Assembly: GCA_023264615.1 (NCBI GenBank)
Contig: JAHFLU010000003.1
Coordinates: forward strand, 1-35,970
DNA: 35,970 nucleotides
Direction of reading: 5' to 3'
Source: a bacterium
Lineage (GTDB): Bacteria > Patescibacteriota > Minisyncoccia > Phycocordibacterales > VMGT01
In this document: positions 1 to 9,315 of the stretch, piece by piece
How the letters are laid out: every line of letters starts with the position of its first letter
Numbering within the stretch: position 1 is the first letter of the stretch
Translations under genes and position numbers: made by a program
Notes under the pieces: generated by a model
Seen by the model: the letters and a program-made list of their open reading frames with translations, nothing else
Databases searched by the model: none
Told to the model about the DNA's origin: nothing

Positions 1-850
1 TTTCCTTCAAAATATCTCCTTCACTGAGTGAAAATGCACTGTTCGAAAAATACGCTATTACTTTACGGGAAGGATCAAGTCCCATCGCCTTGAAATATTC
101 GTCACGCGGCATCACATACTTTTCCCGCGGCACATATTTGTCAAACTGCAGAAAACCAATGAGCTGTATCTGATCTTCCCGATACGCGTGATAGATGACC
201 GCTTCGCGCTTCATCGGCATATTCTGTACAAGAAGCGTATCCACATGTTGCGGAATATAGTACTTATTCAAATGGTCCCAGTTTGGCGACATCCCGAGCG
301 TTTGAATACCTCTGCGCTTCGCTTCAGCGACAACCTCAACGTCAGGAAAAAAAGCGAGTGCGGAAACAAAAACAAGGTTGGGATTATAACGCTCAAAAAT
401 CTTGCGGAAAGGGCGTTCGCGAAAAACAAGATTATACAACCAAGGAACAAGTTTTGTTTTAACCCATCGCGATTTTCCAAACGTTCTCGCGATAGCCTTT
501 TTGAAAAACGCCATGTGGCGATTCCCGCCAGCGGGAGTTATGTCTGCACGTGCGCCGACCGTCGCCAATACTTCCGTCGTTCCCGTGAAAATCAGGTACG
601 CATAAAAAAAATGAAATATCTTCTGAAGAAAACCTTTTGGAATATACTCATCAATATATTCAACAGAAATAAATTGGTTGGGAGGATTTCTCTCCAAATA
701 TCGATCAAGCCCTTTATTTGTTAAAAGCACAATGCGCAAATTTTCATTCGCCTGTGGCAATAGTTGTGACAACACAGAGTCGCCGATTTCGATGAATTTG
801 CCAATAGCAGCGCCCATGTACAGACACATGAAAAGTGTTTTTTTTTCCAT
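1..850 (-). CDS. GT-B-like surface carbohydrate / CDP-glycerol-transferase-like protein, C-terminus cut by window edge
   Basis: Open frame on the minus strand from ATG at 850 through position 1 (MEKKTLFMCLYMGAAIGKFIEIGDSVLSQLLPQ...); absent from the ORF track because it has no stop in the window. Shares the EAKRRGIQTLGMSPNWDHL-type motif with the 3371-4738 product (EAKKRGIATIGMVRSWDNLTTKG). Confidence 0.8.
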   Translation of the reverse strand, partial: MEKKTLFMCLYMGAAIGKFIEIGDSVLSQLLPQANENLRIVLLTNKGLDRYLERNPPNQFISVEYIDEYIPKGFLQKIFHFFYAYLIFTGTTEVLATVGARADITPAGGNRHMAFFKKAIARTFGKSRWVKTKLVPWLYNLVFRERPFRKIFERYNPNLVFVSALAFFPDVEVVAEAKRRGIQTLGMSPNWDHLNKYYIPQHVDTLLVQNMPMKREAVIYHAYREDQIQLIGFLQFDKYVPREKYVMPRDEYFKAMGLDPSRKVIAYFSNSAFSLSEGDILKE

Positions 851-945
851 ATACGAAAAGTCCTGCAATCAACAGGATTACTCTATACTACTACGAAACT
901 TTGCCTTTCGTTACAGGTTCTATAGGTGCTACACTTGGGAAATGT

Positions 946-2181
946 ATGAAAATAGGCATTATTCTCCACCAAAAAAAATTTTTCGGGGGTGGCCCACGCC
1001 TCGTTCTTGAGCTTGCCCATGCACTTAAACATATAGGACATGGTGTAACGCTCTATACGTTCGCCCACGTAGAGGACGATAGGGCCAGTTTTGGCGACCG
1101 CGCACAGGGCCTGCGTGTCGTCACGCTACCTTCTGGGACAGACCTTAAGCGCCGTCCTTTTTGGGGAATGTTCTTCATACCCGGAACAAATGCCATCCGG
1201 CAGTATCTACAAGAAAACAGACTCGCAAAAATGCTTGCTCGAAAGATCGAAAGAGACACCGATGCTCTTCTTCCACAAACGTCTCGAATTGATCTTATCA
1301 CTGCATATTATTTTAAACGTCTCCATAAAAAAGAGACGACGATCATATGGCAGATGAATGATATCATAACGCCTACCTTTAAAGCATGCTATACGGAATC
1401 ATGGACTAAAAATTCTTGCTCCTTTCCGCAAAAACTTTGGTACAGCTTTCTCGACAGGTTCGATCACCACTACCTTTCTGCCGCAGACGAAATCACCGTC
1501 CTTGCAGACATGATTGTCAAACAAGCACGCAAGAGTATCAAGCGACATACAACAATCGTACATCTCGGAGTGAATGCGGAACAATTCGCTTACAAAGAAA
1601 GAGGGCATCCGCAAGGAAAAATACGCCTCTTGACACACGCACAATTTTATCGCCACCGACGATTTGAAGATGCGGTTGAAGCGACAGCCCTTCTTGTCAA
1701 AAAAGGTTACGATGTTGACCTCACACTCTCCGGCGATTCCGAAACATACGAAGCCTATAGAAAGTATCGTGATGAAATACGAGAGAAAGCGCGTTTGCTC
1801 GGAATCGCCGATCGTGTTCACTTTCCTGGCAGACTAAGCGACACAGAATACCTTCAGACCCTCCATGCATCAGATATTTTTATCTTTCCGCACGTGCGCC
1901 AAAGCTGGGGACTTGTCCCCTTTGAGGCAATGGCTACAGGACTTCCCATCCTTGCAAGCGACCAAACGGGCGCAAGCGAGGTTCTCATAGATGGGGAAAC
2001 TGCCCTCATTGTCCCCGCAGAGAAACCCCAAGCAATTGCGAACGCAGTCGAACGCCTCATTCAAAACAAAGAACTCTATAGCAAATTAAGCAAAAATGGG
2101 GCAGTATGGGTAAGAAAGGAACTAACCTGGAATAATTATGCTCGTGCGCTCGTGCGCCTGATAGAGAAACATCGCCAATAA
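946..2181 (+). CDS. GT4-family glycosyltransferase
   Basis: MKIGIILHQKKFFGGGPRLVLELAHAL... with C-terminal PFEAMATGLPILASDQTGASEVL. ORF track starts at 835, but ATG at 946 aligns with paralog N-termini (MKIG/MKIA). Confidence 0.85.
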   Translation: MKIGIILHQKKFFGGGPRLVLELAHALKHIGHGVTLYTFAHVEDDRASFGDRAQGLRVVTLPSGTDLKRRPFWGMFFIPGTNAIRQYLQENRLAKMLARKIERDTDALLPQTSRIDLITAYYFKRLHKKETTIIWQMNDIITPTFKACYTESWTKNSCSFPQKLWYSFLDRFDHHYLSAADEITVLADMIVKQARKSIKRHTTIVHLGVNAEQFAYKERGHPQGKIRLLTHAQFYRHRRFEDAVEATALLVKKGYDVDLTLSGDSETYEAYRKYRDEIREKARLLGIADRVHFPGRLSDTEYLQTLHASDIFIFPHVRQSWGLVPFEAMATGLPILASDQTGASEVLIDGETALIVPAEKPQAIANAVERLIQNKELYSKLSKNGAVWVRKELTWNNYARALVRLIEKHRQ

Positions 2182-2183
2182 CT

Positions 2184-3125
2184 ATGCTCAACAGAATCAA
2201 ACAAACCATTCGTTTCAAATACTACCGTGTTCGTATGAGCGAACCCGTTTGGCTTCGTGTTATCAATCGCACAGGCTACAACCTCTTCAAAAAAGACCGG
2301 AACAGAAATCTCGACGAAATGCAAAAAAGAATCCTTGCAGACCTGCGCGACAATGGTATCGCTTTTGCTCGGGTCACAGATATTCTCTCGCAACAGGAGT
2401 GGGAGGAGCTTCGTTCATATGTACTCGGGCGAGTAAACGACCCAGCCATTCAGACGCGTATGCAAGAACAGCGCAGCGCAGAATATAAGCAAGAAGAAAA
2501 ATATTTCAATATTGACCTCGTCAATAGCCGGATACTCGATCTTAAACACCCGATGTACCGTTTTGCACTCAATGAAAAAATTCTTGGGATCGCGAACGAG
2601 TACATGGGCATGTATACTAAATTCCGTGGCATACGCCTATGGGCATCGCTCCCCGTTCCCAAAGGCGTACCGGAAACTGCATCACAGCGCTGGCATCGCG
2701 ATCTCGATGACCGCCAACTCATGAAAACGTTTGTCTATTTCAACGATGTCGATGAAACAGGGGGGCCGTTTAACTATATTCGTCAGTCGCATGGCGGCGG
2801 AGGCAAGTGGAACAATATTTTTCCGACACCATTCCCCGTCGGTTCATATCCTCCCCATGGAGCGGTTGAAAAAGCAATACCGCAGGAATATATCGTAAAA
2901 GCAACTGGCAAAGCAGGGACCCTCATTTTTTGCGATACAAGCGGCTTTCACAAAGGGGGCTACTGCACCGAGAAGAACCGTTATATGCTCTTTTGCCTTT
3001 ACGCCTCTGCAGCAACCATCGACCCGCTTGGATACACCTATCCTTCGAAGCTTGATGTAGCAAACCTCTCTCCCCGTGCACATTTTGCACTTCAAAATGA
3101 AGGTGTGGACAGTGTCACTATATAA
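2184..3125 (+). CDS. Phytanoyl-CoA dioxygenase (PhyH)-like Fe(II)/2-oxoglutarate oxygenase
   Basis: HxD motif in WHRDLDDRQLMKTFVYFNDVDETGGPFNYIRQSH and distal His in GTLIFCDTSGFHKGGYCTEKNRYML; starts 2 nt after the upstream GT stop. Confidence 0.8.
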   Translation: MLNRIKQTIRFKYYRVRMSEPVWLRVINRTGYNLFKKDRNRNLDEMQKRILADLRDNGIAFARVTDILSQQEWEELRSYVLGRVNDPAIQTRMQEQRSAEYKQEEKYFNIDLVNSRILDLKHPMYRFALNEKILGIANEYMGMYTKFRGIRLWASLPVPKGVPETASQRWHRDLDDRQLMKTFVYFNDVDETGGPFNYIRQSHGGGGKWNNIFPTPFPVGSYPPHGAVEKAIPQEYIVKATGKAGTLIFCDTSGFHKGGYCTEKNRYMLFCLYASAATIDPLGYTYPSKLDVANLSPRAHFALQNEGVDSVTI

Positions 3126-3366
3126 GAACCTGTCTACGATCTCCATTTCGACTACAATTTTCCAAATTTTGGCTAAAAAATGTGCAATTCTCTTCGATGA
3201 ATCTCGATTCACCTCATCAAATTGCCCATTTTTTATAACGTCGAGCGAGGATGACAAATGAGAGGTACTCCTTTCATTTGGGCCGAGCGATGGCGTTATA
3301 TAGGTTCCAGCCTCTATCTCAAAATTTGAAAAATTCGTCTGGAAAGCGAGATCGCAGACAGGCTCT
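3125..3366. repeat. 242-bp imperfect palindromic (MITE-like) element
   Basis: Left arm AGAACCTGTCTACGATCTCCATTTC.. versus reverse complement of right arm AGAGCCTGTCTGCGATCTCGCTTTC..; internal hairpin CAAATGAGAGGTACTCCTTTCATTTG. Fills the gap between convergent genes. Confidence 0.75.
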
Positions 3367-3370
3367 AACG

Positions 3371-4738
3371 TCACGCGAGCATCTTTCGCACAACCGCAAG
3401 GAGACGCTCGCTCGCGTGACCATCGTACATATACGCCTGTTCCGTACGAACGCGCATTCGCCCCTCATGATCATGTGCCGGATTTTTTATGTATTCAAAA
3501 AGAGCAAAACGGAGCTCGTCCGGCGTTTTCGCTACGAACACACCGCCGCTTTTGAGGAATGCCTCCATGTGGATATATTCGAGTACACGTGACGCGCTTC
3601 CAGCCTTCCATACCTTGTCTTCAAAATCGAAATTGACTGCAATCGTCGGACGATCACAGAGTACTGCGTCCAACAGAAGTGTTGTCGTAACACTGATTAC
3701 AACATCGCTATAATAAATTGTGTCGATCAGATGGTCGTCGTCTTCGGGCCCAAGCTCGTTCTTCGTAAAGACATTTTGTTTTTCCGAAAACTGTACACCT
3801 GCACGCTCGAACAGCACATTCTTCTTTTTGAGATCTAAATCGGTAAGGTCGACACTGTCCGCAGGAGGATAGCGCACCAACAAATGGTGTGTGTCTGGAA
3901 GCATCGAAGAAAGCATTGCGATACAATCACGATCAAACGTACTATTTTTTCTATTGCCCTTGAAAAAGCGGTCTCCCATGGCCGCATACAGAATAATTTT
4001 CTTCTGCGGATCTGCATGGATCAAACGCATAAATTCTTCGCGCGAATGTTTCGCGCCTCCGATATACCGATCGTGGAAAGGAATTCCCACAGCAACAACA
4101 CGATCGGGTGGCAGATGGTGTTCCCGTACGGCTTGCTCTTTCATAATGTTGTTGCTCACGAGAAGACGGTCAGGAACAACCCGAAGCGGCCCTTTCGTCG
4201 TCAGATTGTCCCATGAGCGCACCATTCCTATCGTCGCAATGCCACGCTTTTTCGCTTCATGTAGAAGTCTGTTGTCAACCGGATGAAAAGCGTCAGACGC
4301 AAATACAAGTGCTGGCGCGTAGGCCTCAAAGATGTCGCTATATTTTCTACGCCCGACAAAGAGCGAGTAGAGACAGGGAATACACCGCCGGATCAGAGGC
4401 GCCCAAAAAAGGAGTTTTTGTGAAAACGGACGTTCGAGTCCAATCCTATATTTCCGCATCAGATTTATTGAGTGCGTCCGCATGGAAGCCGAAGCAAGGT
4501 CTTTGAAAAAAGAGTCTATCCGACGCAGACGCCCCGGTACGCCATGAACAATGATATTTCCCCTGCCTTGCCCATCGAGCGCGCACGCGAATGTTTTCTC
4601 ATAAAAAGTCTTTTTCCCTTCCGGCACGACAAGCACGATGCGGACATCTTTTTCACGCGCAAGCATCCGAAAAAAAGGAGCAACGAGAACGTTGCGAGCG
4701 GTAAAATTATGAAAACTCGTAATAATAACCGTTTTCAT
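3371..4738 (-). CDS. GT-B-like surface carbohydrate biosynthesis / CDP-glycerol-transferase-like protein
   Basis: Full-length ORF MKTVIITSFHNFTARNVLVAPFF...; SWDNLTTKG motif; 4-nt overlap with the upstream gene. Confidence 0.75.
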   Translation of the reverse strand: MKTVIITSFHNFTARNVLVAPFFRMLAREKDVRIVLVVPEGKKTFYEKTFACALDGQGRGNIIVHGVPGRLRRIDSFFKDLASASMRTHSINLMRKYRIGLERPFSQKLLFWAPLIRRCIPCLYSLFVGRRKYSDIFEAYAPALVFASDAFHPVDNRLLHEAKKRGIATIGMVRSWDNLTTKGPLRVVPDRLLVSNNIMKEQAVREHHLPPDRVVAVGIPFHDRYIGGAKHSREEFMRLIHADPQKKIILYAAMGDRFFKGNRKNSTFDRDCIAMLSSMLPDTHHLLVRYPPADSVDLTDLDLKKKNVLFERAGVQFSEKQNVFTKNELGPEDDDHLIDTIYYSDVVISVTTTLLLDAVLCDRPTIAVNFDFEDKVWKAGSASRVLEYIHMEAFLKSGGVFVAKTPDELRFALFEYIKNPAHDHEGRMRVRTEQAYMYDGHASERLLAVVRKMLA

Positions 4739-5976
4739 TTCTTCTTATCATGTATTTCTTTCGCCTCCGCGAAAAAGCGCAGAAAATCATCGGCCCACCG
4801 TTGCCAGGTAATCTTCGTACGCGCAAATTCGCTCCCCCGTTTCGAGATCCTCATGTAGAGATCAGGTTCATTGATCAAACGTTCGATATTTGCCGCTATC
4901 TCTTCGGGATGCAAGGCCTCGAATATAAGAGCATTCTCCCCGTGGGTAAGCACTTCGCTTGCACCAATCGTATTTGAAATGACGATCGGAAGACCTGTCG
5001 AAAGCGCTTCAAACGGCGCGATGCCCCATGTCTGTAAATGGTTTGCGTTCACAAATATTTGAGCCTTGTGATGTTCTTTGAGCAAGTCTTCTGCACTCAC
5101 CTCTCCCCGAAAGGTGACCCGGTCTTCCAAATGAAGTTTGCGTACCAAACCCTGCAGCCGTTCATAATATGCCCGGGCTGTATCTTTAAACGAATGATTG
5201 CCTACAATCGTCAAATCAACGTCATAGCCGCGGTCTCGCAGCATCGCCACTGCCTCTAATGTATCTTCGTAACGGCGATGAATATAGAAAAAATTATGAC
5301 TGAATAGTTTAATCTTTTTCGTCTTATCGATCGGCTGCCGTTCTATGTATGGAAAATCATCTATATCAACGCCCGGCCGGACTACCTTTATCCACCGGTG
5401 CAGAAAAGCGCCCGCAATGTGTGCCGTTCGATCGTTGAGTACCGCAATCACTTCCTGTGCAGCAAGATACTTATTGATGAGATGTTCATCGCGGAACCAA
5501 TTGATGAGCCGCTGCAAAAATGTGCGGTGGGGCGGGCGTAATGCAGGATCATCCGCATACGACCAGTTTGCAAGAAAAAGATCGCTGATGAGACCCGCCG
5601 AAGGAATGTCTCTGATGAGCTTTTTGTAAAAATAGGCGACGCGCATGGACATCTGGTCGTGTGGACTCAATATGTCAAAATCGGGATCCATGCGCAATGC
5701 AAGCTCGCGGCAACGCCTGCTTTCAAACCACTGGTGGACAAAAGTCCCGATAAAGCGCAGACGGAAGAAGCGTGCAAGGAACGGGGAATATTTCTGGTCG
5801 AGTGCAATGATAGAGAGACCCCCTGTCAGCTCGGGAAATGAAATTTTTGGCAAATATATAAAGGTAAAAAGCTTCACCTCATGGCCCCGTTTTACAAGTT
5901 CTCTCGCAAGCATAATGATCTGGCGCTGTGTGCCTCCCGGGATATCTAGTGTATGTATAATCAGTCCTATTTTCAT
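4735..5976 (-). CDS. GT4-family glycosyltransferase
   Basis: MKIGLIIHTLDIPGGTQRQIIMLAREL...; PFEALSTGLPIVISNTIGASEVL. Confidence 0.88.
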   Translation of the reverse strand: MKIGLIIHTLDIPGGTQRQIIMLARELVKRGHEVKLFTFIYLPKISFPELTGGLSIIALDQKYSPFLARFFRLRFIGTFVHQWFESRRCRELALRMDPDFDILSPHDQMSMRVAYFYKKLIRDIPSAGLISDLFLANWSYADDPALRPPHRTFLQRLINWFRDEHLINKYLAAQEVIAVLNDRTAHIAGAFLHRWIKVVRPGVDIDDFPYIERQPIDKTKKIKLFSHNFFYIHRRYEDTLEAVAMLRDRGYDVDLTIVGNHSFKDTARAYYERLQGLVRKLHLEDRVTFRGEVSAEDLLKEHHKAQIFVNANHLQTWGIAPFEALSTGLPIVISNTIGASEVLTHGENALIFEALHPEEIAANIERLINEPDLYMRISKRGSEFARTKITWQRWADDFLRFFAEAKEIHDKKK

Positions 5977-5983
5977 AAAATTT

Positions 5984-7192
5984 TCATGTTTGATGCATTA
6001 CTCTCTCCATGAGAGCAACAACCTCTCCTGCTTGTCGCTTCCAGGAAAAATGTTCTTTCATGTGTTTCGATCCTTCACTGCTTATCAACTGATATAATTC
6101 CGGAGCATCAACCAAACGCACAACCGCTAAAGCGATCGATATCGGATCGCGCGGGAGAGCAAAGAGAACATGTTTGCCGTCTTCAACTGTTTCGTAGGTA
6201 CCCGAAAGCGGCGTCACGATTGTTGGAAGGCCGCTTGCAACGGTTTCGTTTACAGCAATTCCCTGTGACTGCAAGTGCGGATAGATAAAGATATGACTTT
6301 CTGCTAAATATTTCTGCAATTGTTCATCGGAATATCGTCCAAAAAACACCACTCGTTGCTCAACCTTCTTCTCCACGCATAATGCTTTCAGTGCGCGGTG
6401 ATACTTTACATCCGTATTGTAATCTCCAAGTATCGTAAGACAGGGATCAAGCCCTTTTTCGATCAAATGCGGCATCGCCTCAATGATATCCTCGAATCGT
6501 CGGTATGATAGAAAGATTCCGCTTGAAAGTAGGTTGAGACGCGCTCCATGACGCGGTGGTTGTCGTAGCCTGTAGTGAAATGCTTCCACATCAACTCCCG
6601 ACGGGATTACCACACTCTCCACACCTGCATACCTTTTAAGCATGTTCTGATGAAACTTGTCAAAAACAACGATTGCATTTTGTGCCCTGATAAATCCCCG
6701 CTCGTAACGCGTCTTGCTGCGGATCAAAAATTTCTTCAGAAACAATGGCCGCCATGGTATATCATGATACGCTCTATTCTCCATAATAGAGAGCAATTCG
6801 AGCGGCCAGCGCATTGTCGGAAGCTCATTCATATTCCATACAGAGGGGATATTCCGTATGTATTTTTTGTAGTAGTACGCAACGTGATGCGCGGGGCCAT
6901 CATCAGGATATAAGAGTTCTGTATTTCTATCAATCATATACGCCATAGCACGCGCCATGCGATTCTCGGAAAGAATACCGAGCAATCCAAACGTCCTATG
7001 ATGCTGACTCCTCGGCATCGTAACAACCGTAAAATTCTTAAGAAGTTCAGGGAAACACTTTTCAGCATCATAGAAAAATGTATAGAGCGTGATCAAATGA
7101 CCCTGTTTTTGTAATTCGTATGCAACATTAAGCGCAATCCTTTGCGCCCCGCCAGATACATTTAGTTTTCGCATAATCACTGCAATCTTCAT
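5984..7192 (-). CDS. GT4-family glycosyltransferase
   Basis: MKIAVIMRKLNVSGGAQRIALNVAYEL...; NETVASGLPTIVTPLSGTYETV. Confidence 0.87.
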   Translation of the reverse strand: MKIAVIMRKLNVSGGAQRIALNVAYELQKQGHLITLYTFFYDAEKCFPELLKNFTVVTMPRSQHHRTFGLLGILSENRMARAMAYMIDRNTELLYPDDGPAHHVAYYYKKYIRNIPSVWNMNELPTMRWPLELLSIMENRAYHDIPWRPLFLKKFLIRSKTRYERGFIRAQNAIVVFDKFHQNMLKRYAGVESVVIPSGVDVEAFHYRLRQPPRHGARLNLLSSGIFLSYRRFEDIIEAMPHLIEKGLDPCLTILGDYNTDVKYHRALKALCVEKKVEQRVVFFGRYSDEQLQKYLAESHIFIYPHLQSQGIAVNETVASGLPTIVTPLSGTYETVEDGKHVLFALPRDPISIALAVVRLVDAPELYQLISSEGSKHMKEHFSWKRQAGEVVALMERVMHQT

Positions 7193-7232
7193 ACTCCACA
7201 GTATAAACTAAACAATAATTCAACAGGTATCA

Positions 7233-7261
7233 TTGACCCTATTAAAAAAACGTGCTATAGC
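7233..7261 (+). promoter_or_regulatory. Sigma70-like promoter TTGACC-N17-TATAGC
   Basis: -35 TTGACC 7233-7238, 17-nt spacer, -10 TATAGC 7256-7261, about 47 nt upstream of GTG at 7308, which has GGAG upstream. Confidence 0.65.
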
Positions 7262-7307
7262 AGTCCCAGAGGCTCTTTCTCTACACTCACTCTATAGGAG
7301 AAAGTTC

Positions 7308-7934
7308 GTGGATCTAACTACCATTCCGACCCGGGATTTACTCGGGGCTCTCCTCTACAGAACAGACATCATTGATGAACGGGGTATGACAGTGCACCCC
7401 GCAGGATACCAACTCTTAACCAGCATGAACACTCTTCCCTGTACCGATATTGTTGGTGTCCGTTTGAACAAAGGTATTGTCGAAGGGTGTCTCACCATCC
7501 GCGAAGCTGGGTATTATAGCGGACATTTTACGATGATTGGGGGACGCGTCCCCTATGGGATGCACTTTGAAGATAGCCTTCGCAACCATATACGCGAAGA
7601 CCTAGGCGTTGAAATCCAAATTCTCTCTGGAATCAATCGTCCTGACTATGTATGGCCCTACACTCGTATCCACGCACGAAACAGTAAGTACTGGGGTCAC
7701 GATCCCTCAAAGTTTGCGATCGGACTCACGTATCTTGCCACATTTGACTGGACAGTCGTCTCTTTTCGAGAAAAATCGCATAGCGGCCCCGAAGCGCGTG
7801 CACTGCACTGGTTCTCACTCAATACGTTACCGACAGAAGAAAAATTCGGATACGGACACTATACGCCGTTTACCGAATGTCTCAATAAGGCAGCTACGGT
7901 TCCCGAAATTTTACTTCGGTTACCGTGCGTATAA
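7308..7934 (+). CDS. Nudix-fold protein resembling GDP-mannose mannosyl hydrolase, degenerate Nudix box
   Basis: GGRVPYGMHFEDSLRNHIREDLGVEI aligns with the GGRV...AELG region of Gmm-type Nudix proteins. ORF track starts at a TTG (7233) that is likely the -35 box; GTG at 7308 has SD TAGGAGAAA. Confidence 0.6.
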   Translation: MDLTTIPTRDLLGALLYRTDIIDERGMTVHPAGYQLLTSMNTLPCTDIVGVRLNKGIVEGCLTIREAGYYSGHFTMIGGRVPYGMHFEDSLRNHIREDLGVEIQILSGINRPDYVWPYTRIHARNSKYWGHDPSKFAIGLTYLATFDWTVVSFREKSHSGPEARALHWFSLNTLPTEEKFGYGHYTPFTECLNKAATVPEILLRLPCV

Positions 7935-7947
7935 TTCCCCTATCATA

Positions 7948-7971
7948 CAGGCGTTCCTTCCGGAACGCCTG
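7948..7971. terminator. Probable bidirectional rho-independent terminator
   Basis: Perfect 10-bp stem CAGGCGTTCC-TTCC-GGAACGCCTG followed by TTCCTCTTATTTTT, between convergent gene ends. Confidence 0.8.
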
Positions 7972-7977
7972 TTCCTC

Positions 7978-9315
7978 TTATTTTTCAAGAGAAAAAACGA
8001 TGGTGTCGGGATTCGCTGGCATGTTGTCGCGACCGATGATCTGAAATTCCGGCAACGGCACAATAAACTTCCCCCCGTTTTCTATATACTCACCCTCGCG
8101 CTTGAGAAATTCCGGCATAAAGTGCCATGGCAGCACGAGAAAATAATCCGGCTTATCCGCGCGCGCCTGTTCTTCAGAAATCACCGGTATACCGGTGCCA
8201 ATGGTATACTTGCCCCATTTCATAGGGTTCCTTTCCGCAGCAGCTATAACCCTTGTACGATCAAGACCAAAGTACTGCAAGAGCGTGTTGCCTTTTGTGG
8301 AGGCACCATACGCATAGACAACTTCTCCATTTTTTTGCACTTCATCAATAAACCTATTGAGCTCATTTTTGATTCGCTCCACACGGATAGCAAACTGATC
8401 GTAGACGGCGCGGGACTGCAAACCGAGAGCTTCTTCACTTTTCCGCAGTGCGAGAACCCTCTCTTTCGCTCCGCTTCGACTGCTTCCGACCAAGTTTCCC
8501 TTGTGTCGAATATAGGTACGGAAACTGCCACCGTTGACTTCATTCAATTCGAGATCGAACACCTCAAGGTTGTGGCGATCAAGCAATCCTTCGAGTGAGT
8601 ACAAAGAGTAATATTCGATATGCTCGTGGATAATGTTGTCAAAATTGTTTTGCTTCAGCATGAGCGGAAGATACGCCTGTTGAATCACAAAAACTCCGTC
8701 TGGATCGAGTGCTTTTTCTACATCTGCAACAAATGTATTTGGATCATCGAGGTCATAGAACATCGCAATTGCTGTTATAATCTTCGCTTTCGTAGTACCA
8801 AATTCCCTTGCAAACAGTTCATATCCAAAAAAGTCATTGAATATCTTCGTTGTCCCTTTCTCCGCGAGCTCCATCAGATTGTTTGCAGGCTCGAAACCCA
8901 CGAGACAAAGTCCCCGTGTTTTATATGCACGAAGCATCGTCGAGTCATTGCTTCCGATATCGACGACAATATCGCCAGCCGAAAGTTTCGGCATTGATTC
9001 GGTCGTATTCGCAAGCTCCGTCAATGCATCGGTCATTGATGTATTCACACCAGAGCGATACCAATAATTTCGATACATCTTTTTCGGTGAAACTGTGTGC
9101 CGCAGCTGAAGCAGCCCGCAACCCCGTTTCGCTGCATCGCAGAGCACCAATTGAAGAGGGTAGGCCTCTTCGTTTCGAAGCGTCTTTGTATCGGGGCTAT
9201 CGATAAAATTAGAAATATACAAATTACCCAAAGAAAGAATGTCGGAGAGTTCGGAATTGCCGCACACGCGACACCCCGAAGCTCTCCGACAATGTTGTTC
9301 TGAATTGTTACTCAT
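7978..9315 (-). CDS. Sugar C-methyltransferase-like class I SAM methyltransferase with N-terminal zinc-binding domain
   Basis: N-terminal CRVCGNSELSDILSLG..., GDIVVDIGSNDSTMLRAYK SAM motif, C-terminal YAYGASTKGNTLLQYFGLD domain as in NovU/TylCIII-type C-methyltransferases. Confidence 0.85.
   Translation of the reverse strand: MSNNSEQHCRRASGCRVCGNSELSDILSLGNLYISNFIDSPDTKTLRNEEAYPLQLVLCDAAKRGCGLLQLRHTVSPKKMYRNYWYRSGVNTSMTDALTELANTTESMPKLSAGDIVVDIGSNDSTMLRAYKTRGLCLVGFEPANNLMELAEKGTTKIFNDFFGYELFAREFGTTKAKIITAIAMFYDLDDPNTFVADVEKALDPDGVFVIQQAYLPLMLKQNNFDNIIHEHIEYYSLYSLEGLLDRHNLEVFDLELNEVNGGSFRTYIRHKGNLVGSSRSGAKERVLALRKSEEALGLQSRAVYDQFAIRVERIKNELNRFIDEVQKNGEVVYAYGASTKGNTLLQYFGLDRTRVIAAAERNPMKWGKYTIGTGIPVISEEQARADKPDYFLVLPWHFMPEFLKREGEYIENGGKFIVPLPEFQIIGRDNMPANPDTIVFSLEK

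Noticed and set aside
188-724. 178-aa + strand ORF
   Set aside because: Antisense to the minus-strand GT-like gene that is open from 850 through the window edge.
2844-3374. 176-aa minus-strand ORF
   Set aside because: Spans the PhyH gene antisense and the palindromic element; no recognizable domain.
7609-8598. 329-aa + strand ORF
   Set aside because: Runs through the Nudix gene out of frame, across the terminator and antisense to the methyltransferase.
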